Source: Frankiales bacterium (GTDB taxonomy: Bacteria > Actinomycetota > Actinomycetes > Mycobacteriales > SCTD01). From it: a stretch of 42,046 bases of DNA. The notes below the pieces were generated by a model. It had not been told where the DNA came from and did not search any database. It saw nothing but the letters and a program-made list of their open reading frames with translations. The first letter of the stretch is position 1. Every line of letters begins with the position of its first letter. The DNA is taken from assembly GCA_025965615.1 (NCBI GenBank), contig JAOPWP010000156.1, positions 1 through 42,046 of the forward strand, given 5' to 3'. Of the stretch, positions 20,824-28,890 are shown piece after piece. Made by a program: the position numbers and the translations under genes.

Positions 20824-21388
20824 TCCGGGTCGGGCGGATGCGGATGACGCCGTGCCGCGGCCCGGCCACCCACGGGACCGGCAGCTCTCCCTCGTCGAGG
20901 GACTGGAGCTGCGCCGGGGTCAACCGCTGCGCGCGACCGACGAGCACGACGCTCCACCCCGTACTGGCCTCGTCGTCGACGTCATCGACCTCGAAGGCGA
21001 CCAGCTCCCGCCGCTCAGCGGCCTGCAGCTTCGGCCCGGGTCCCGAGCGCACCAGCACGTCGGAGCCGGACAGGACGTAGTTGACGGGTGCGATGTCCGG
21101 CACGCCTGCACGGGCGACGTACGCCATCCGACCGACCGTCTTGCCGCGCAGCAGGTCGAGGCACTCCTCGCGGGGCAGGGTGGCCATCTCGCCCGGGCCC
21201 AGAGGGAGCCCCGGCGCGGACGGGGCGAGGGACCGGCGCTCGGCGATCTGCTGGGCCAGGGAGGCGACTGCCTGGCGCGCGTTGTCGACGGCGCTCCCCC
21301 CGAGCGAGCTCACCAGGCTCGCTGTCGCGCGGGGGCGGCCGAGGGCTCGTCGCACGCCACGGCCTCGACCGGCGTCTGGAGATGCCAT
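20801..21388 (-). CDS. PNPOx-like flavin-binding protein with helical N-terminal extension
   Basis: A 195-residue protein. Residues about 65-195 form the split-barrel PNPOx-like domain (ECLDLLRGKTVGRMAYVA, DIAPVNYVLSGSDVLVRS, GWSVVLVGRAQRL). The first 65 residues are an Ala/Arg-rich helix-forming extension not found in the shorter paralogue at 12673. The ligand may be FMN or F420. It is divergent from the universal stress protein gene, sharing a DevR-type box, and overlaps the CoA-transferase gene end to end. Confidence 0.78.
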   Translation of the reverse strand: MASPDAGRGRGVRRALGRPRATASLVSSLGGSAVDNARQAVASLAQQIAERRSLAPSAPGLPLGPGEMATLPREECLDLLRGKTVGRMAYVARAGVPDIAPVNYVLSGSDVLVRSGPGPKLQAAERRELVAFEVDDVDDEASTGWSVVLVGRAQRLTPAQLQSLDEGELPVPWVAGPRHGVIRIRPTRITGRRLG

Positions 21389-21408
21389 GGGCCGAACCTA
21401 GCGGGGTC

Positions 21409-21422
21409 GGGACGTTCGGCCC
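21409..21422. promoter_or_regulatory. DevR/DosR-type box between PNPOx-like gene and usp
   Basis: GGGACGTTCGGCCC, an imperfect copy of the GGGACC-TT-GGTCCC element, 61 bases before the usp ATG and 21 bases before the divergent PNPOx-like start. Both neighbours belong to families typically DevR-induced in mycobacteria. Confidence 0.55.
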
Positions 21423-21482
21423 TCCCCCTGAGGGCGTGTCCGGAGCACAGTGAGTCGACCGAGACCGACACGAGGAGCAGTC

Positions 21483-22346
21483 ATGAACAGGATCATCGTC
21501 GGCGTCGACGCCGGCCCAGCAGGCGTGGCCGCGATGCAGTGGGCCCTCCGCGAGGCCGTGTCCCGGCAGGTGCCGCTGCACGCCGTACGGGCGTGGTCCC
21601 CCAGTGCCTACGCCATGGAGTACTCCGCCTACGTGTCCTACGAGGTCGAGCCGCAGGAGCGCTTCGTCGCCCAGGCGCTGGCCGACGAGCAGCTGAAGCT
21701 GGCCGTCGACCAGGTGCCTGGAGCGGACACCGTCACGTGCACGGCGGCGGCCGTCCAAGGCAGTGCCGCTCACGTGCTGGTGGAGGAGTCCGCCACGGCC
21801 TCCATGGTCGTCGTCGGGTCCCGCAGTCACGGCGTCCTGTCCCGGGCCGTCCTCGGGTCGGTGAGCTCGTCGGTCCTGCACCACGCGACGGTGCCCGTCA
21901 CCGTCGTGCCGGAGCCCCATGAGCACGACGGAAGGCCCGGTCGGGTGCTGGTCGGCGTCGACCACTCACCGTCGTCGGTCGTCGCCCTGGCGACCGCTGC
22001 CGAGCAGGCCCGCCGGCACGGCATGACGCTGGTCCCGGTCTACGCCCACGAACCGGTCTACGGAGATGTCGCCGGACTCGGGATCAGCTCTCCCGATCCG
22101 GCCACCCTGGAGGAGGTGGAGCGCCGCACGCTGGAGCTCGCCGCCAAGGTCGCCGGCGGGGTCGACGTGGACGCGGAGGTCGTCGTCGGCCATCCGGCCG
22201 CCACGCTGAAACTCATGGCCCGCCCGCAGGACCTGCTCGTCGTCGGCTCGCGAGGCAGGGGCGGCTTCAAGGGCCTGCTGCTGGGATCGACGAGCACCCA
22301 GTGCGTGCAGCACGCCACCTGCCCGGTCCTCGTCGTCCGGTCATGA
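21483..22346 (+). CDS. Tandem universal stress protein (UspA family)
   Basis: A 287-residue protein with two Usp domains (about 1-142 and 153-287). Each begins with a short strand and Asp (IIVGVDAGPAG; VLVGVDHSPSS) and ends with an ATP-binding Gly motif: VVVGSRSHGVLSRAVLGSVSS and VVGSRGRGGFKGLLLGSTST (G-2x-G-9x-G-S/T type). Such tandem Usps bind ATP and are associated with growth arrest under hypoxia. The ATG at 21483 follows GAGGAG; an in-frame ATG 33 bases upstream has no RBS. A DevR-type box precedes it. Confidence 0.92.
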   Translation: MNRIIVGVDAGPAGVAAMQWALREAVSRQVPLHAVRAWSPSAYAMEYSAYVSYEVEPQERFVAQALADEQLKLAVDQVPGADTVTCTAAAVQGSAAHVLVEESATASMVVVGSRSHGVLSRAVLGSVSSSVLHHATVPVTVVPEPHEHDGRPGRVLVGVDHSPSSVVALATAAEQARRHGMTLVPVYAHEPVYGDVAGLGISSPDPATLEEVERRTLELAAKVAGGVDVDAEVVVGHPAATLKLMARPQDLLVVGSRGRGGFKGLLLGSTSTQCVQHATCPVLVVRS

Positions 22347-22379
22347 TCCAGCGGGCACCCGGTCCCGTGCCCGCTCTCC

Positions 22380-22778
22380 CGGTGGTGTCCGAGACCCCCT
22401 GCGCACGCCGTTCGCGGGCGGGGGCCGGGTCTACAAGGTCAAGAAGGCCGTCGACCTCTGCTTGCTCGACGTCACGACGCTTCGGGGGTCGAGGTGGCCG
22501 GGTCGCTCGACCGCTCGAGCATGTCCACACGCGGAGCACGAGACCTGTCGCGCGAGCTCGGAGGCGTCCTACCCGGTCCGTCTCACTCTGGCCGGACGGG
22601 GCTGCGCGGGCTGGCACGGGGCCGTCATGACGGGAGCCGGGCGCGGCTCGTCGCCGACCTCGCCGCCCCCGCGCCCGGCACGGCCATGGTCCACTTCGAC
22701 ACCTCGGGGCACCCCGCTCGCGACGAGCAGCCGCAGGACGTCCGCCGCTTCCGGGTCGAGGTCCTCGCGGTCATCTGA
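22380..22778 (+). pseudogene. Decayed remnant, possibly of an aminoglycoside-phosphotransferase/AAA ATPase gene
   Basis: The 470 bases between usp and the CBS gene hold no intact gene. At 22408-22470 one frame reads RTPFAGGGRVYKVKKAVDL followed by LLDVTTL, which resembles the YKVKKP...FLDFSTLE start of the bifunctional phosphotransferase/ATPase family (Rv2004c type, itself a DevR-regulon gene in M. tuberculosis). The similarity stops after TTLR, and the next plausible coding stretch (LVADLAAPAPGTAMVHFDTS, about 22647-22706) is in another frame. This suggests a truncated, frameshifted relic. The identification rests on a short motif and could be wrong. Confidence 0.4.
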
Positions 22779-22816
22779 GGCAGAAGCCGGACCACCGACC
22801 ATCCTGAGGAGGACGC

Positions 22817-23266
22817 ATGACGAGCGAGATGACGCAGCAAGGGGCGATCCCCCCCTCACTGCTCGAGCTCACTGCCGGTGAGCTCATGACCCGCGACGTC
22901 ACGACCGTGGACCCCACAGCGACCGTCGGGGAGGCCATGGCCACGATGCGCGCCCTCGGGATCCGGCACCTCCCGGTCGTCGCCGGGGGCCGCTTCGCAG
23001 GCCTCGTCGACGACCGCCTCGTCGCGCTGTCCATGCTGGCGGGGAGCGACCGCGTGGCGGCGCTCGACCACCCGGTGACCACGGCCATGACGCACTACGC
23101 ACCGCAGGTCGGCCCCGACGTCGACATCCAGCGGGTGGCGCACCTGCTGCGCGCCAGCCGCTGCGACGCGCTCGTCGTGATCGACGCGGACGAGGCGCTG
23201 CTCGGCATCATCACGATGGTCGACGTCGTGGCGGCAGTCGCGCGGGACCGAGCCAGCCCTTCATGA
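22817..23266 (+). CDS. CBS-domain pair protein
   Basis: A 149-residue protein made of two CBS domains (about 20-75 and 85-140). Domain 1 has AGELMTRDVTTVDPTATVGEAM and IRHLPVVAGGRFAGLVDDR; domain 2 has VTTAMTHYAPQVGPDVDIQR and DALVVIDADEALLGIITMVD. CBS pairs bind adenine nucleotides and act as energy sensors; stand-alone members often occur in DevR regulons. GAGGAGG lies 5 bases before the ATG. The stop overlaps the start of the following broken gene (ATGA). Confidence 0.88.
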   Translation: MTSEMTQQGAIPPSLLELTAGELMTRDVTTVDPTATVGEAMATMRALGIRHLPVVAGGRFAGLVDDRLVALSMLAGSDRVAALDHPVTTAMTHYAPQVGPDVDIQRVAHLLRASRCDALVVIDADEALLGIITMVDVVAAVARDRASPS

Positions 23267-24055
23267 GGGTCGAGGTGCCGGCAGGGGACCTGCGCGACGC
23301 CACCAGCGATCAGCGGGACACCGATGCCAGCGTGCGTGACGCGGTCGCGGGGCTGCGCGACGAGCGCGACGGGCTGGCGGGGAGCGGGACGTCCACGCGG
23401 ACCAGCGCGACGCCGCTGCGCGCGAGCGCGACCGGGTGGGGGACCAGCGTGACAGGGTCGCCTTCCTGCGTGACCACCGCGCCGACGAGCGGGACGACCT
23501 CGCGAACGCCAGGGACCGGGCGGCGGAGCTCGCTGACGCCGGTCCACAGCAGTGGAGGGAGAGCGCTCGCAGGCACGGGGCCGAACGACGCCTCGCAGCG
23601 GCCGATCGGTCGAGCGCCTCGCAGGACCGCGATGCCGGGGTCAGTGAGCGAGGGCAGTCAGGTCGCGATCGCAGCACGGCGTCGGCTGACCGCGACGCCG
23701 GAGCGCAGGAGCGGAGCGAGTCGGAGCACGACCGCGGCACCTCGAGGAGCGACCGCCAGGCTGGCGCGGACGAGCGCGGACCCAGGAGTCGCTGGTCGTG
23801 GCCTACCTGGACGTCGACCACCTCAAGGCCGTCAACGACGAGGCGGTCACCCCGCCGGCGACCGGATGGTCCAGCCAGGTCAACGACGCCCTGTCCGCCT
23901 CGACGCCACCGGGCTCTGTCTCGGTCGGGCTGGCAGAGCTGCGCCCTGGCGACACCTCCGAGTCCCTCGTCGAACGGGCCGACGCGGAGCTCTACCGGGG
24001 GCGGCGTGCCGCGCGCAGCACGTCGGACGCGGACCCACTGGACCCTGCGGTCTAG
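23263..24055 (+). pseudogene. Broken diguanylate cyclase (RD-repeat coiled coil plus remnant GGDEF domain)
   Basis: The parts of one gene can be followed across three frames. It starts at ATG 23263 (GDLRDATSDQRDTDASVRDA), shifts frame near 23383, and continues with heptad-like RD repeats (ERDVHADQRDAAARERD, DQRDRVAFLRDHRADERDD) to about 23790. It then shifts again to SLVVAYLDVDHLKAVNDE, the start of a GGDEF domain. A further fragment GHPAGDRMV (23845-23871, another frame) is followed directly by QVNDALSAS and SVSVGLAELRPGDTSESL, the end of the domain. About 45-50 residues, including the GGDEF signature itself, are missing between them. The gene cannot make c-di-GMP. It was coupled to the CBS gene. 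Confidence 0.75.
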
Positions 24056-24118
24056 GCCGCCTCGCGTACCGTGCCGCCCCGGTGCCGTGCTGCCTCATCG
24101 GTCACCTAGCCTGACGGC

Positions 24119-24919
24119 GTGGAGGTGCTCCGACGCAACAACGTCACGGTGTCCGGGCACCTCGACGCTCCACCGATGGTCTTCGCGCACGGGTTCGGCT
24201 GCGACCAGGGCATGTGGCGCTACGTCGCACCGGCGTTCGAGCAGACCCACCGCGTCGTCCTGTTCGACCAGGTCGGTGCCGGCGGTTCGGACCTGTCTGC
24301 CTACGACCCGGCCAAGTACTCCCGGCTGGAGGGCTACGCGAGCGACGTCGTCGAGATCGTGCAGGCCCTGGACCTGCGGCCCGTGACCTTCGTCGGGCAT
24401 TCGGTCAGCGCGATGATCGGGGTGCTCGCCGCTGCCGAGCGGCCCGAGCTGTTCGAGCGGCTCGTGCTGGTCGGACCCAGCCCGCGCTACGTCGACGACG
24501 TGGACTACCGCGGGGGGTTCACGGCCGACGAGATCGAGGAGCTGCTCGAGACGATGGACGGCAACTACCTCGGCTGGTCCGCGCACATCGCCCCGGTCAT
24601 CATGGGGGTGCCGGGGCGGCCGGAACTCGCCAGCGAGCTGACCAGCAGCTTCTGCCGCACCGACCCGACCATCGCCCGACGCTTCGCGCGCACGACCTTC
24701 CTCTCGGACAACCGCGCGGACCTGTCGCGCGTGCAGACCCCCTCGCTGGTGGTGCAGTGCCGAGATGACGTCATCGCCCCGCTGGAGGTGGGCCAGTACG
24801 TCAGTGAGCGCCTCCGGGACTGCCACCTGGCCGTCCTCGACGCGACCGGGCACTGCCCGAACCTGAGTGCTCCCGACCAGCTGGTCGCCGCCATGCGGCA
24901 GTACCTGCCGGCAGCGTGA
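24119..24919 (+). CDS. rsbQ: RsbQ-like alpha/beta hydrolase
   Basis: A 266-residue alpha/beta hydrolase close in pattern to B. subtilis RsbQ, the partner of the PP2C phosphatase RsbP in energy-stress signalling. Conserved stretches are VFAHGFGCDQGMWRYVAPAF, the nucleophile elbow FVGHSVSAM (Ser95), LVLVGPSPRY, CRDDVIAP (Asp216/217) and DATGHCPNLS (His245): a complete catalytic triad. It has the buried small-pocket architecture shared with KAI2/D14 receptors, so it may bind and hydrolyse a small signalling molecule. Start is a GTG at 24119. Its stop overlaps the phosphatase start (GTGA), strongly supporting functional pairing. Confidence 0.88.
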   Translation: MEVLRRNNVTVSGHLDAPPMVFAHGFGCDQGMWRYVAPAFEQTHRVVLFDQVGAGGSDLSAYDPAKYSRLEGYASDVVEIVQALDLRPVTFVGHSVSAMIGVLAAAERPELFERLVLVGPSPRYVDDVDYRGGFTADEIEELLETMDGNYLGWSAHIAPVIMGVPGRPELASELTSSFCRTDPTIARRFARTTFLSDNRADLSRVQTPSLVVQCRDDVIAPLEVGQYVSERLRDCHLAVLDATGHCPNLSAPDQLVAAMRQYLPAA

Positions 24920-26856
24920 CCTCGGTCCCGGCTGACGACGCCCGGGCGCAGGACGCCCGCGCCGGTGACGCGTGGGACGGCGCCCCCTGCGGCTTGCTCG
25001 TCCTGGCGATGGACGGCGCGGTCCTGCGGGCCAACAGCACCCTGCTGTCGTGGGTCGGACGCTCCCCGGAGCAGGTGCCCGGCCTGCGGATGTCGGACCT
25101 GCTCTCGGTCGGTGGCCGGATCTACTGGGAGACGCACCTGGCTCCGCTGCTCCACGTGGAGCAGCGCCTCGACGAGATCGCCCTCGAGCTGAGGACCAGC
25201 GACGGGCGGATGCCGGTCCTGGTCTCCGCGACCGTGACGCAGGCCGTCGACGGCCGACCGGCGACGGTGCACGTCGCCGTGTCGAGCTCCCACGAGCGCT
25301 CGCGCTACGAGCGCGAGCTGCTGTCCGCGCGCTCTGCCGCCGAGGCGAGCGAGCGGCGCGTCCAGGTCCTGCAGCAGACCACGGCTGCCCTCTCTCGCGC
25401 GCTCGGAGTCTCCGCCGTGGCCGACGCGCTGCTGGCGGCGGCACTCGGCCCGCTCGGGGCGGCTTCCGCCACGGTGTGGGTGGCGGAGCGAGAGGGGGGC
25501 CTGCACCGGCTGTCCGGCGACGAGGCGTTCCTGCCGGACTCCCGCCTGCTGCTGCACGAGCGGACGGCGGTCCGGGACGGGGAGCGCGTCGTGGTCCCGC
25601 TGCACGGGCAGTCCGCCCTGCAGGGCCTGCTGGCCGTCACCCCGCGGCCGGATGCCGGGGCCGAGCCGGTCGACCTCGAGGTGCTCACGGCCATCGGTCA
25701 GCACTGCGGCCTCGCGCTCGACCGCGCCAAGCTCTACGAGCACAGCGCCGGGGTGGCCCGCGAGTTGCAGCACTCGCTGCTGGCGGTGGCAGCCCCTGCG
25801 GACGCGCGCTTCTCGATCGCCACCACCTACCGCCCGGGCGTCGAGATGCTCGAGGTCGGCGGCGACTGGCACGACACCTTCCTGGTCGACGGCAGCGTCC
25901 TCGGCGTCGTCGTCGGCGATGTCGTCGGACGGGGGCTCCGGGCCGCCAGCGCGATGGGTCAGCTCCGCAGCGCGGTCAGAGCCATCGCTGCACCGGGCGT
26001 GGGCCCGGCTCGACTGCTCTCCCGGCTCGACCACTTCGTGGAGCAGGTGGAGGCAGCCGGAATGGCCACGGTGGCGTACGGCGAGCTGGACCTGGCCTCG
26101 GGTCGGTTCCAGTACTCCTGCGCCGGTCACCCCCCTCCTCTCCTCCTCCCGGCCCGAGGCCAGCCACGCTTCCTGTGGGACGGCCGGTCCGTGCCTCTGG
26201 GGGCCTACGTGCACCCCGGTGCCCGCAGCGAGGCCGAGCTGCAGCTCGACCCGGGCGACCGGTTGCTCCTCTACACCGACGGGCTCGTCGAGCGTCGGGA
26301 CGAGGGCATCGACGACCGTCTCGTGCAGCTGCTGCAGGCGGCGTCGGCCGTGCGCATGCTCCCTCTCGAGGGGGCAGTCGCCTCGCTGACGGCCGCGATG
26401 CTCGAGGGCGAGCAGGTGCGTGACGACGTGTGCGTGCTGCTCCTGTCCTGGGGGTCCCTGGAGTTCGAGCACCAGCTGTCGGCCGATCTGACGGCGCTGG
26501 CGGGGACCCGCGGCGCGCTCAGCGCGTGGCTGCTCGGGCGCGGCGTCCGCGAGCAGGTCGCGAACGACGTGGTGCTCGCGGCGTCGGAGGCGGTGGCGAA
26601 CGCCGCCGAGCACGGGGCCGGGTGGGACCGTGACGCCGCGGTGCGCCTGCAGGTACGGCTCGTCCTGGACCGTGGGGCCGGGGAGGTCGTCGTCGTGGTC
26701 CGCGACTCCGGCCGCTGGCGACCGCCGGTGTCGTCCCTGGAGCGGGGGCGTGGGCTGTCGATCATGAGGGGGCTCGTGGACGACGTGAGCGTGGACAGCG
26801 AGGCGGGCGGCACGACGGTCGTCCTGCGCCGACAGCTGCAGCAGGACGCGTCGTGA
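24916..26856 (+). CDS. PAS-GAF-PP2C-HATPase serine phosphatase (RsbP-like)
   Basis: A 646-residue signalling protein. PAS domain at about 20-125 (GLLVLAMDGAVLRANSTLL, RIYWETHLAPLL), GAF at about 145-275, a SpoIIE/PP2C phosphatase at about 290-485 with metal-binding Asp residues in VGGDWHD, VGDVVGRG, YTDGLVE and DDVCVLLL, and an RsbW-type HATPase at about 500-645 (ASEAVANAAEHG, GRGLSIMRGLVDD). It should dephosphorylate an anti-anti-sigma factor; the fused kinase-like domain could phosphorylate it or bind a sigma factor. The coupled neighbours are the RsbQ-like hydrolase before and a STAS protein after (GTGA overlaps on both sides). Confidence 0.9.
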   Translation: MTSVPADDARAQDARAGDAWDGAPCGLLVLAMDGAVLRANSTLLSWVGRSPEQVPGLRMSDLLSVGGRIYWETHLAPLLHVEQRLDEIALELRTSDGRMPVLVSATVTQAVDGRPATVHVAVSSSHERSRYERELLSARSAAEASERRVQVLQQTTAALSRALGVSAVADALLAAALGPLGAASATVWVAEREGGLHRLSGDEAFLPDSRLLLHERTAVRDGERVVVPLHGQSALQGLLAVTPRPDAGAEPVDLEVLTAIGQHCGLALDRAKLYEHSAGVARELQHSLLAVAAPADARFSIATTYRPGVEMLEVGGDWHDTFLVDGSVLGVVVGDVVGRGLRAASAMGQLRSAVRAIAAPGVGPARLLSRLDHFVEQVEAAGMATVAYGELDLASGRFQYSCAGHPPPLLLPARGQPRFLWDGRSVPLGAYVHPGARSEAELQLDPGDRLLLYTDGLVERRDEGIDDRLVQLLQAASAVRMLPLEGAVASLTAAMLEGEQVRDDVCVLLLSWGSLEFEHQLSADLTALAGTRGALSAWLLGRGVREQVANDVVLAASEAVANAAEHGAGWDRDAAVRLQVRLVLDRGAGEVVVVVRDSGRWRPPVSSLERGRGLSIMRGLVDDVSVDSEAGGTTVVLRRQLQQDAS

Positions 26857-27191
26857 CCGTCGAGCCGCTGCCTCAGCAGGGGCGCGTGCGCGTCCTGCGG
26901 GCGACGGGTGAGCTCGACGTGATGACGTCGCGGTCGGTCCTCCCTGCGCTGCCCGAGATGGTGGAGGGAGCGGCGGGCGTCGTGCTGGACGTCTCGGCCG
27001 TGACCTTCTTCGACAGCTCGGGCCTGCGCCTGGTCGACCGCCTGGCGCGGGCCTGCGGCGGCCAGGGGGCTCAGCTGAGGGTGGTCGCGCCGCCCGGCAC
27101 GATGGCCCGACGGGTGCTCGAGATCGCCGGAATGGTCGCCCACCTCGTGGAGGACGACCTCGCCTCTGCGGTGGCGGCGGTGGAGCCCTGA
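26853..27191 (+). CDS. STAS-domain anti-sigma factor antagonist (RsbV-like)
   Basis: A 112-residue single STAS domain. The phosphorylation site is visible in DVSAVTFFDSSGLRLVD, where the first Ser of DSSG is the usual acceptor. Dephosphorylated, such proteins bind an anti-sigma kinase and free the sigma factor. The GTG start overlaps the phosphatase stop (GTGA), so it is the likely substrate of that phosphatase. No sigma factor gene lies in the window, so the target is elsewhere. Confidence 0.9.
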   Translation: MTVEPLPQQGRVRVLRATGELDVMTSRSVLPALPEMVEGAAGVVLDVSAVTFFDSSGLRLVDRLARACGGQGAQLRVVAPPGTMARRVLEIAGMVAHLVEDDLASAVAAVEP

Positions 27192-27278
27192 CGGCTCGGC
27201 ATCGACCGGCCGGGTCGCGGTGGTGACGTCCTTCCTCTAGGTTGCAGGCCGCGTGCGGGGACACGCGGTGGGGGTGAC

Positions 27279-27944
27279 ATGAGGCGGGTACGGCTGGCCT
27301 GGAAGATCGTGAGGACCATCCTGAAGCACCCGTCCTCGCTGAAGCGCGTCCTCACGGTCCTGGAGCACGACGAGCTCTACGACGAGGACTACTTCGCGCA
27401 CGTCGAGGAGTCGACGGCGTCGAGCTCAGCGGTGATCGTCGCGTCGATCATGAGCGATCTCCAGCCGAGGTCCGTCGTGGATGTCGGTTGCGGGACCGGA
27501 GTGCTCCTCGAAGAGTTCCGGGACCTCGGCGTGAGCGTCAAAGGGCTCGAGCACGCGCGCTCGGCGCTCCGGTACTGCCGTGCCCGCGGTCTCGACGTCG
27601 TGTCCTTCGACGTGGAGACCGACGAGCTGCCCGACCGCTTTCGCGGGGCGGACGTGGTGATCAGCGTCGAGGTGGGTCACCAGCTGGACCCGGCGTCGAC
27701 GCCGCGCTACGTCGACCTGCTCTGCAGCATCGCCGACACGGTCATCTTCTCCTCCAACGTCCCCGGCTCCGGCGACCGGAACCCGAGGAACGAGCAGCCG
27801 CACGCCTTCTGGGTCACCCGGTTCGACGAGCGTGGGTTCGACCACGACGAGGCGCTTTCGATGGCCTGGCGGCAGAAGTGGCGTGAAGCCGGGACCGCTG
27901 CATGGTTCTCCAGCAACGTCCTGGTGCTCCGGAAGCGACGCTGA
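27279..27944 (+). CDS. Class I SAM-dependent methyltransferase
   Basis: A 221-residue protein. Motif I is SVVDVGCGTGVLLEEF (about 68-83), the acidic residue of motif II is in KGLEHARSALRY, and motif III/IV is DVVISVEVGHQLDP. The first 50 residues are basic and helical. The C-terminal part (PHAFWVTRFDERGFDHDEAL) resembles methyltransferases of glycan or lipid clusters, but the substrate is unknown. It stands alone between the stress module and the catabolic locus. The upstream 87 bases show no clear promoter. Confidence 0.8.
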   Translation: MRRVRLAWKIVRTILKHPSSLKRVLTVLEHDELYDEDYFAHVEESTASSSAVIVASIMSDLQPRSVVDVGCGTGVLLEEFRDLGVSVKGLEHARSALRYCRARGLDVVSFDVETDELPDRFRGADVVISVEVGHQLDPASTPRYVDLLCSIADTVIFSSNVPGSGDRNPRNEQPHAFWVTRFDERGFDHDEALSMAWRQKWREAGTAAWFSSNVLVLRKRR

Positions 27945-28002
27945 GGAACCAGACGCGTCGGCGCTGGCAACGGGGACGTCTACTTTGGTACGCTCGGACT
28001 AA

Positions 28003-28013
28003 CGGTCAGACCG
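28003..28013. promoter_or_regulatory. Palindromic GGTCAGACC operator candidate upstream of the SDR gene
   Basis: CGGTCAGACCG is a perfect 11-base palindrome with a central A, 37 bases before the SDR ATG. The same core (GGTCAGWCC) recurs at 32551 and 38196. This copy and the one at 32551 also share a GGTWCG element 16 bases before the palindrome (27987 and 32535), as if a longer site were conserved. A repressor of the TetR type would fit; none is encoded in the window. Confidence 0.45.
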
Positions 28014-28049
28014 AAACGGTGGCGGCGTACGCGTCGCGAGGAGAGCTCC

Positions 28050-28865
28050 ATGAGCGAGACCCTGGCACGTCAGTCACCCGTGGGCGTTCCGGCCTTCGGC
28101 CTGGATACGGCCCGTGTCGTCATCGCCGGAGGGACGTCAGGGGTCGGCCTCCACACGGCGCAGACGCTCGCCCTCGCCGGTGCGCCGAGCATCGTGCTCA
28201 TCGGTCGCGACGTGGATCGCGGTCGGGCGGCGGTCGAGCAGGTGCGGCGACGCTGCCCCGATGTCGCGGTGTCGTTCCTGTCGGCCGACATCAACGACCC
28301 GCGCCAGGCGGAGCGAGTGACGGCTGAGGCGCTGGAGGAGCTCGGGGGAGTCGACGTGCTCGTCAACTCCACCGTCGCCAGCTACAGCCCGGTCCTCCTG
28401 CACAAGATCCCCCTGGACGAGGTGCACGACATCCTGGTCCGGCAGGCTGTCGGCTGCCTGCTCCTCAGCCGCGCGATGATCGACACGATGCGAGACCAGG
28501 GCTCCGGCTCCATCATCAACATCGCGTCCGACGCAGCCAAGGTGCCCACGCCCGGTGAGACGGTCCTGGGTGCCGCCATGGCCGCCATCGTGACCTTCTC
28601 CCGGACGCTGGCGCTCGAGGCGAAGCGGTACGGCGTGCGCGTCAACGTCCTGACGCCCTCGCTGATCGTCAACACCGGCTCCTACGACCGGTCGATGAAC
28701 GCCGAGTTCAGCAAGAAGATCTTCGACAAGATCGTGTCCCAGGCCCACCTCGGCCTGACCGACCCGGAGGACCTCGCGAACGCGATCCTCTTCCTGGCCT
28801 CACCCCTGTCGAAGCGCATCACCGGGCAGGTCATCAGCGTCAACGGTGGCATCTCGGTCGCGTGA
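28050..28865 (+). CDS. Short-chain dehydrogenase/reductase homologue lacking catalytic Tyr and Lys
   Basis: A 271-residue SDR-fold protein. The cofactor motif is VVIAGGTSGVGLHTA (about 23-37), followed by VLIGRD, with Arg53 suggesting NADP(H), and ADINDP. The NNAG motif is changed to NST (106-108). Ser160 is present (IINIASDAAK), but at the YxxxK position, TVLGAAMAAI, Leu173 replaces Tyr and Met177 replaces Lys. The rest of the fold and the end (RITGQVISVNGGISV) are intact, so the protein is probably stable but not an ordinary dehydrogenase. It may bind a CoA ester or cofactor, or use other chemistry. It is followed after 25 bases by an acyl-CoA ligase gene. GAGGAGAG precedes the ATG. Confidence 0.82.
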   Translation: MSETLARQSPVGVPAFGLDTARVVIAGGTSGVGLHTAQTLALAGAPSIVLIGRDVDRGRAAVEQVRRRCPDVAVSFLSADINDPRQAERVTAEALEELGGVDVLVNSTVASYSPVLLHKIPLDEVHDILVRQAVGCLLLSRAMIDTMRDQGSGSIINIASDAAKVPTPGETVLGAAMAAIVTFSRTLALEAKRYGVRVNVLTPSLIVNTGSYDRSMNAEFSKKIFDKIVSQAHLGLTDPEDLANAILFLASPLSKRITGQVISVNGGISVA

Positions 28866-28890
28866 CCCATCCATCCGGAGAGCGGGAGCC

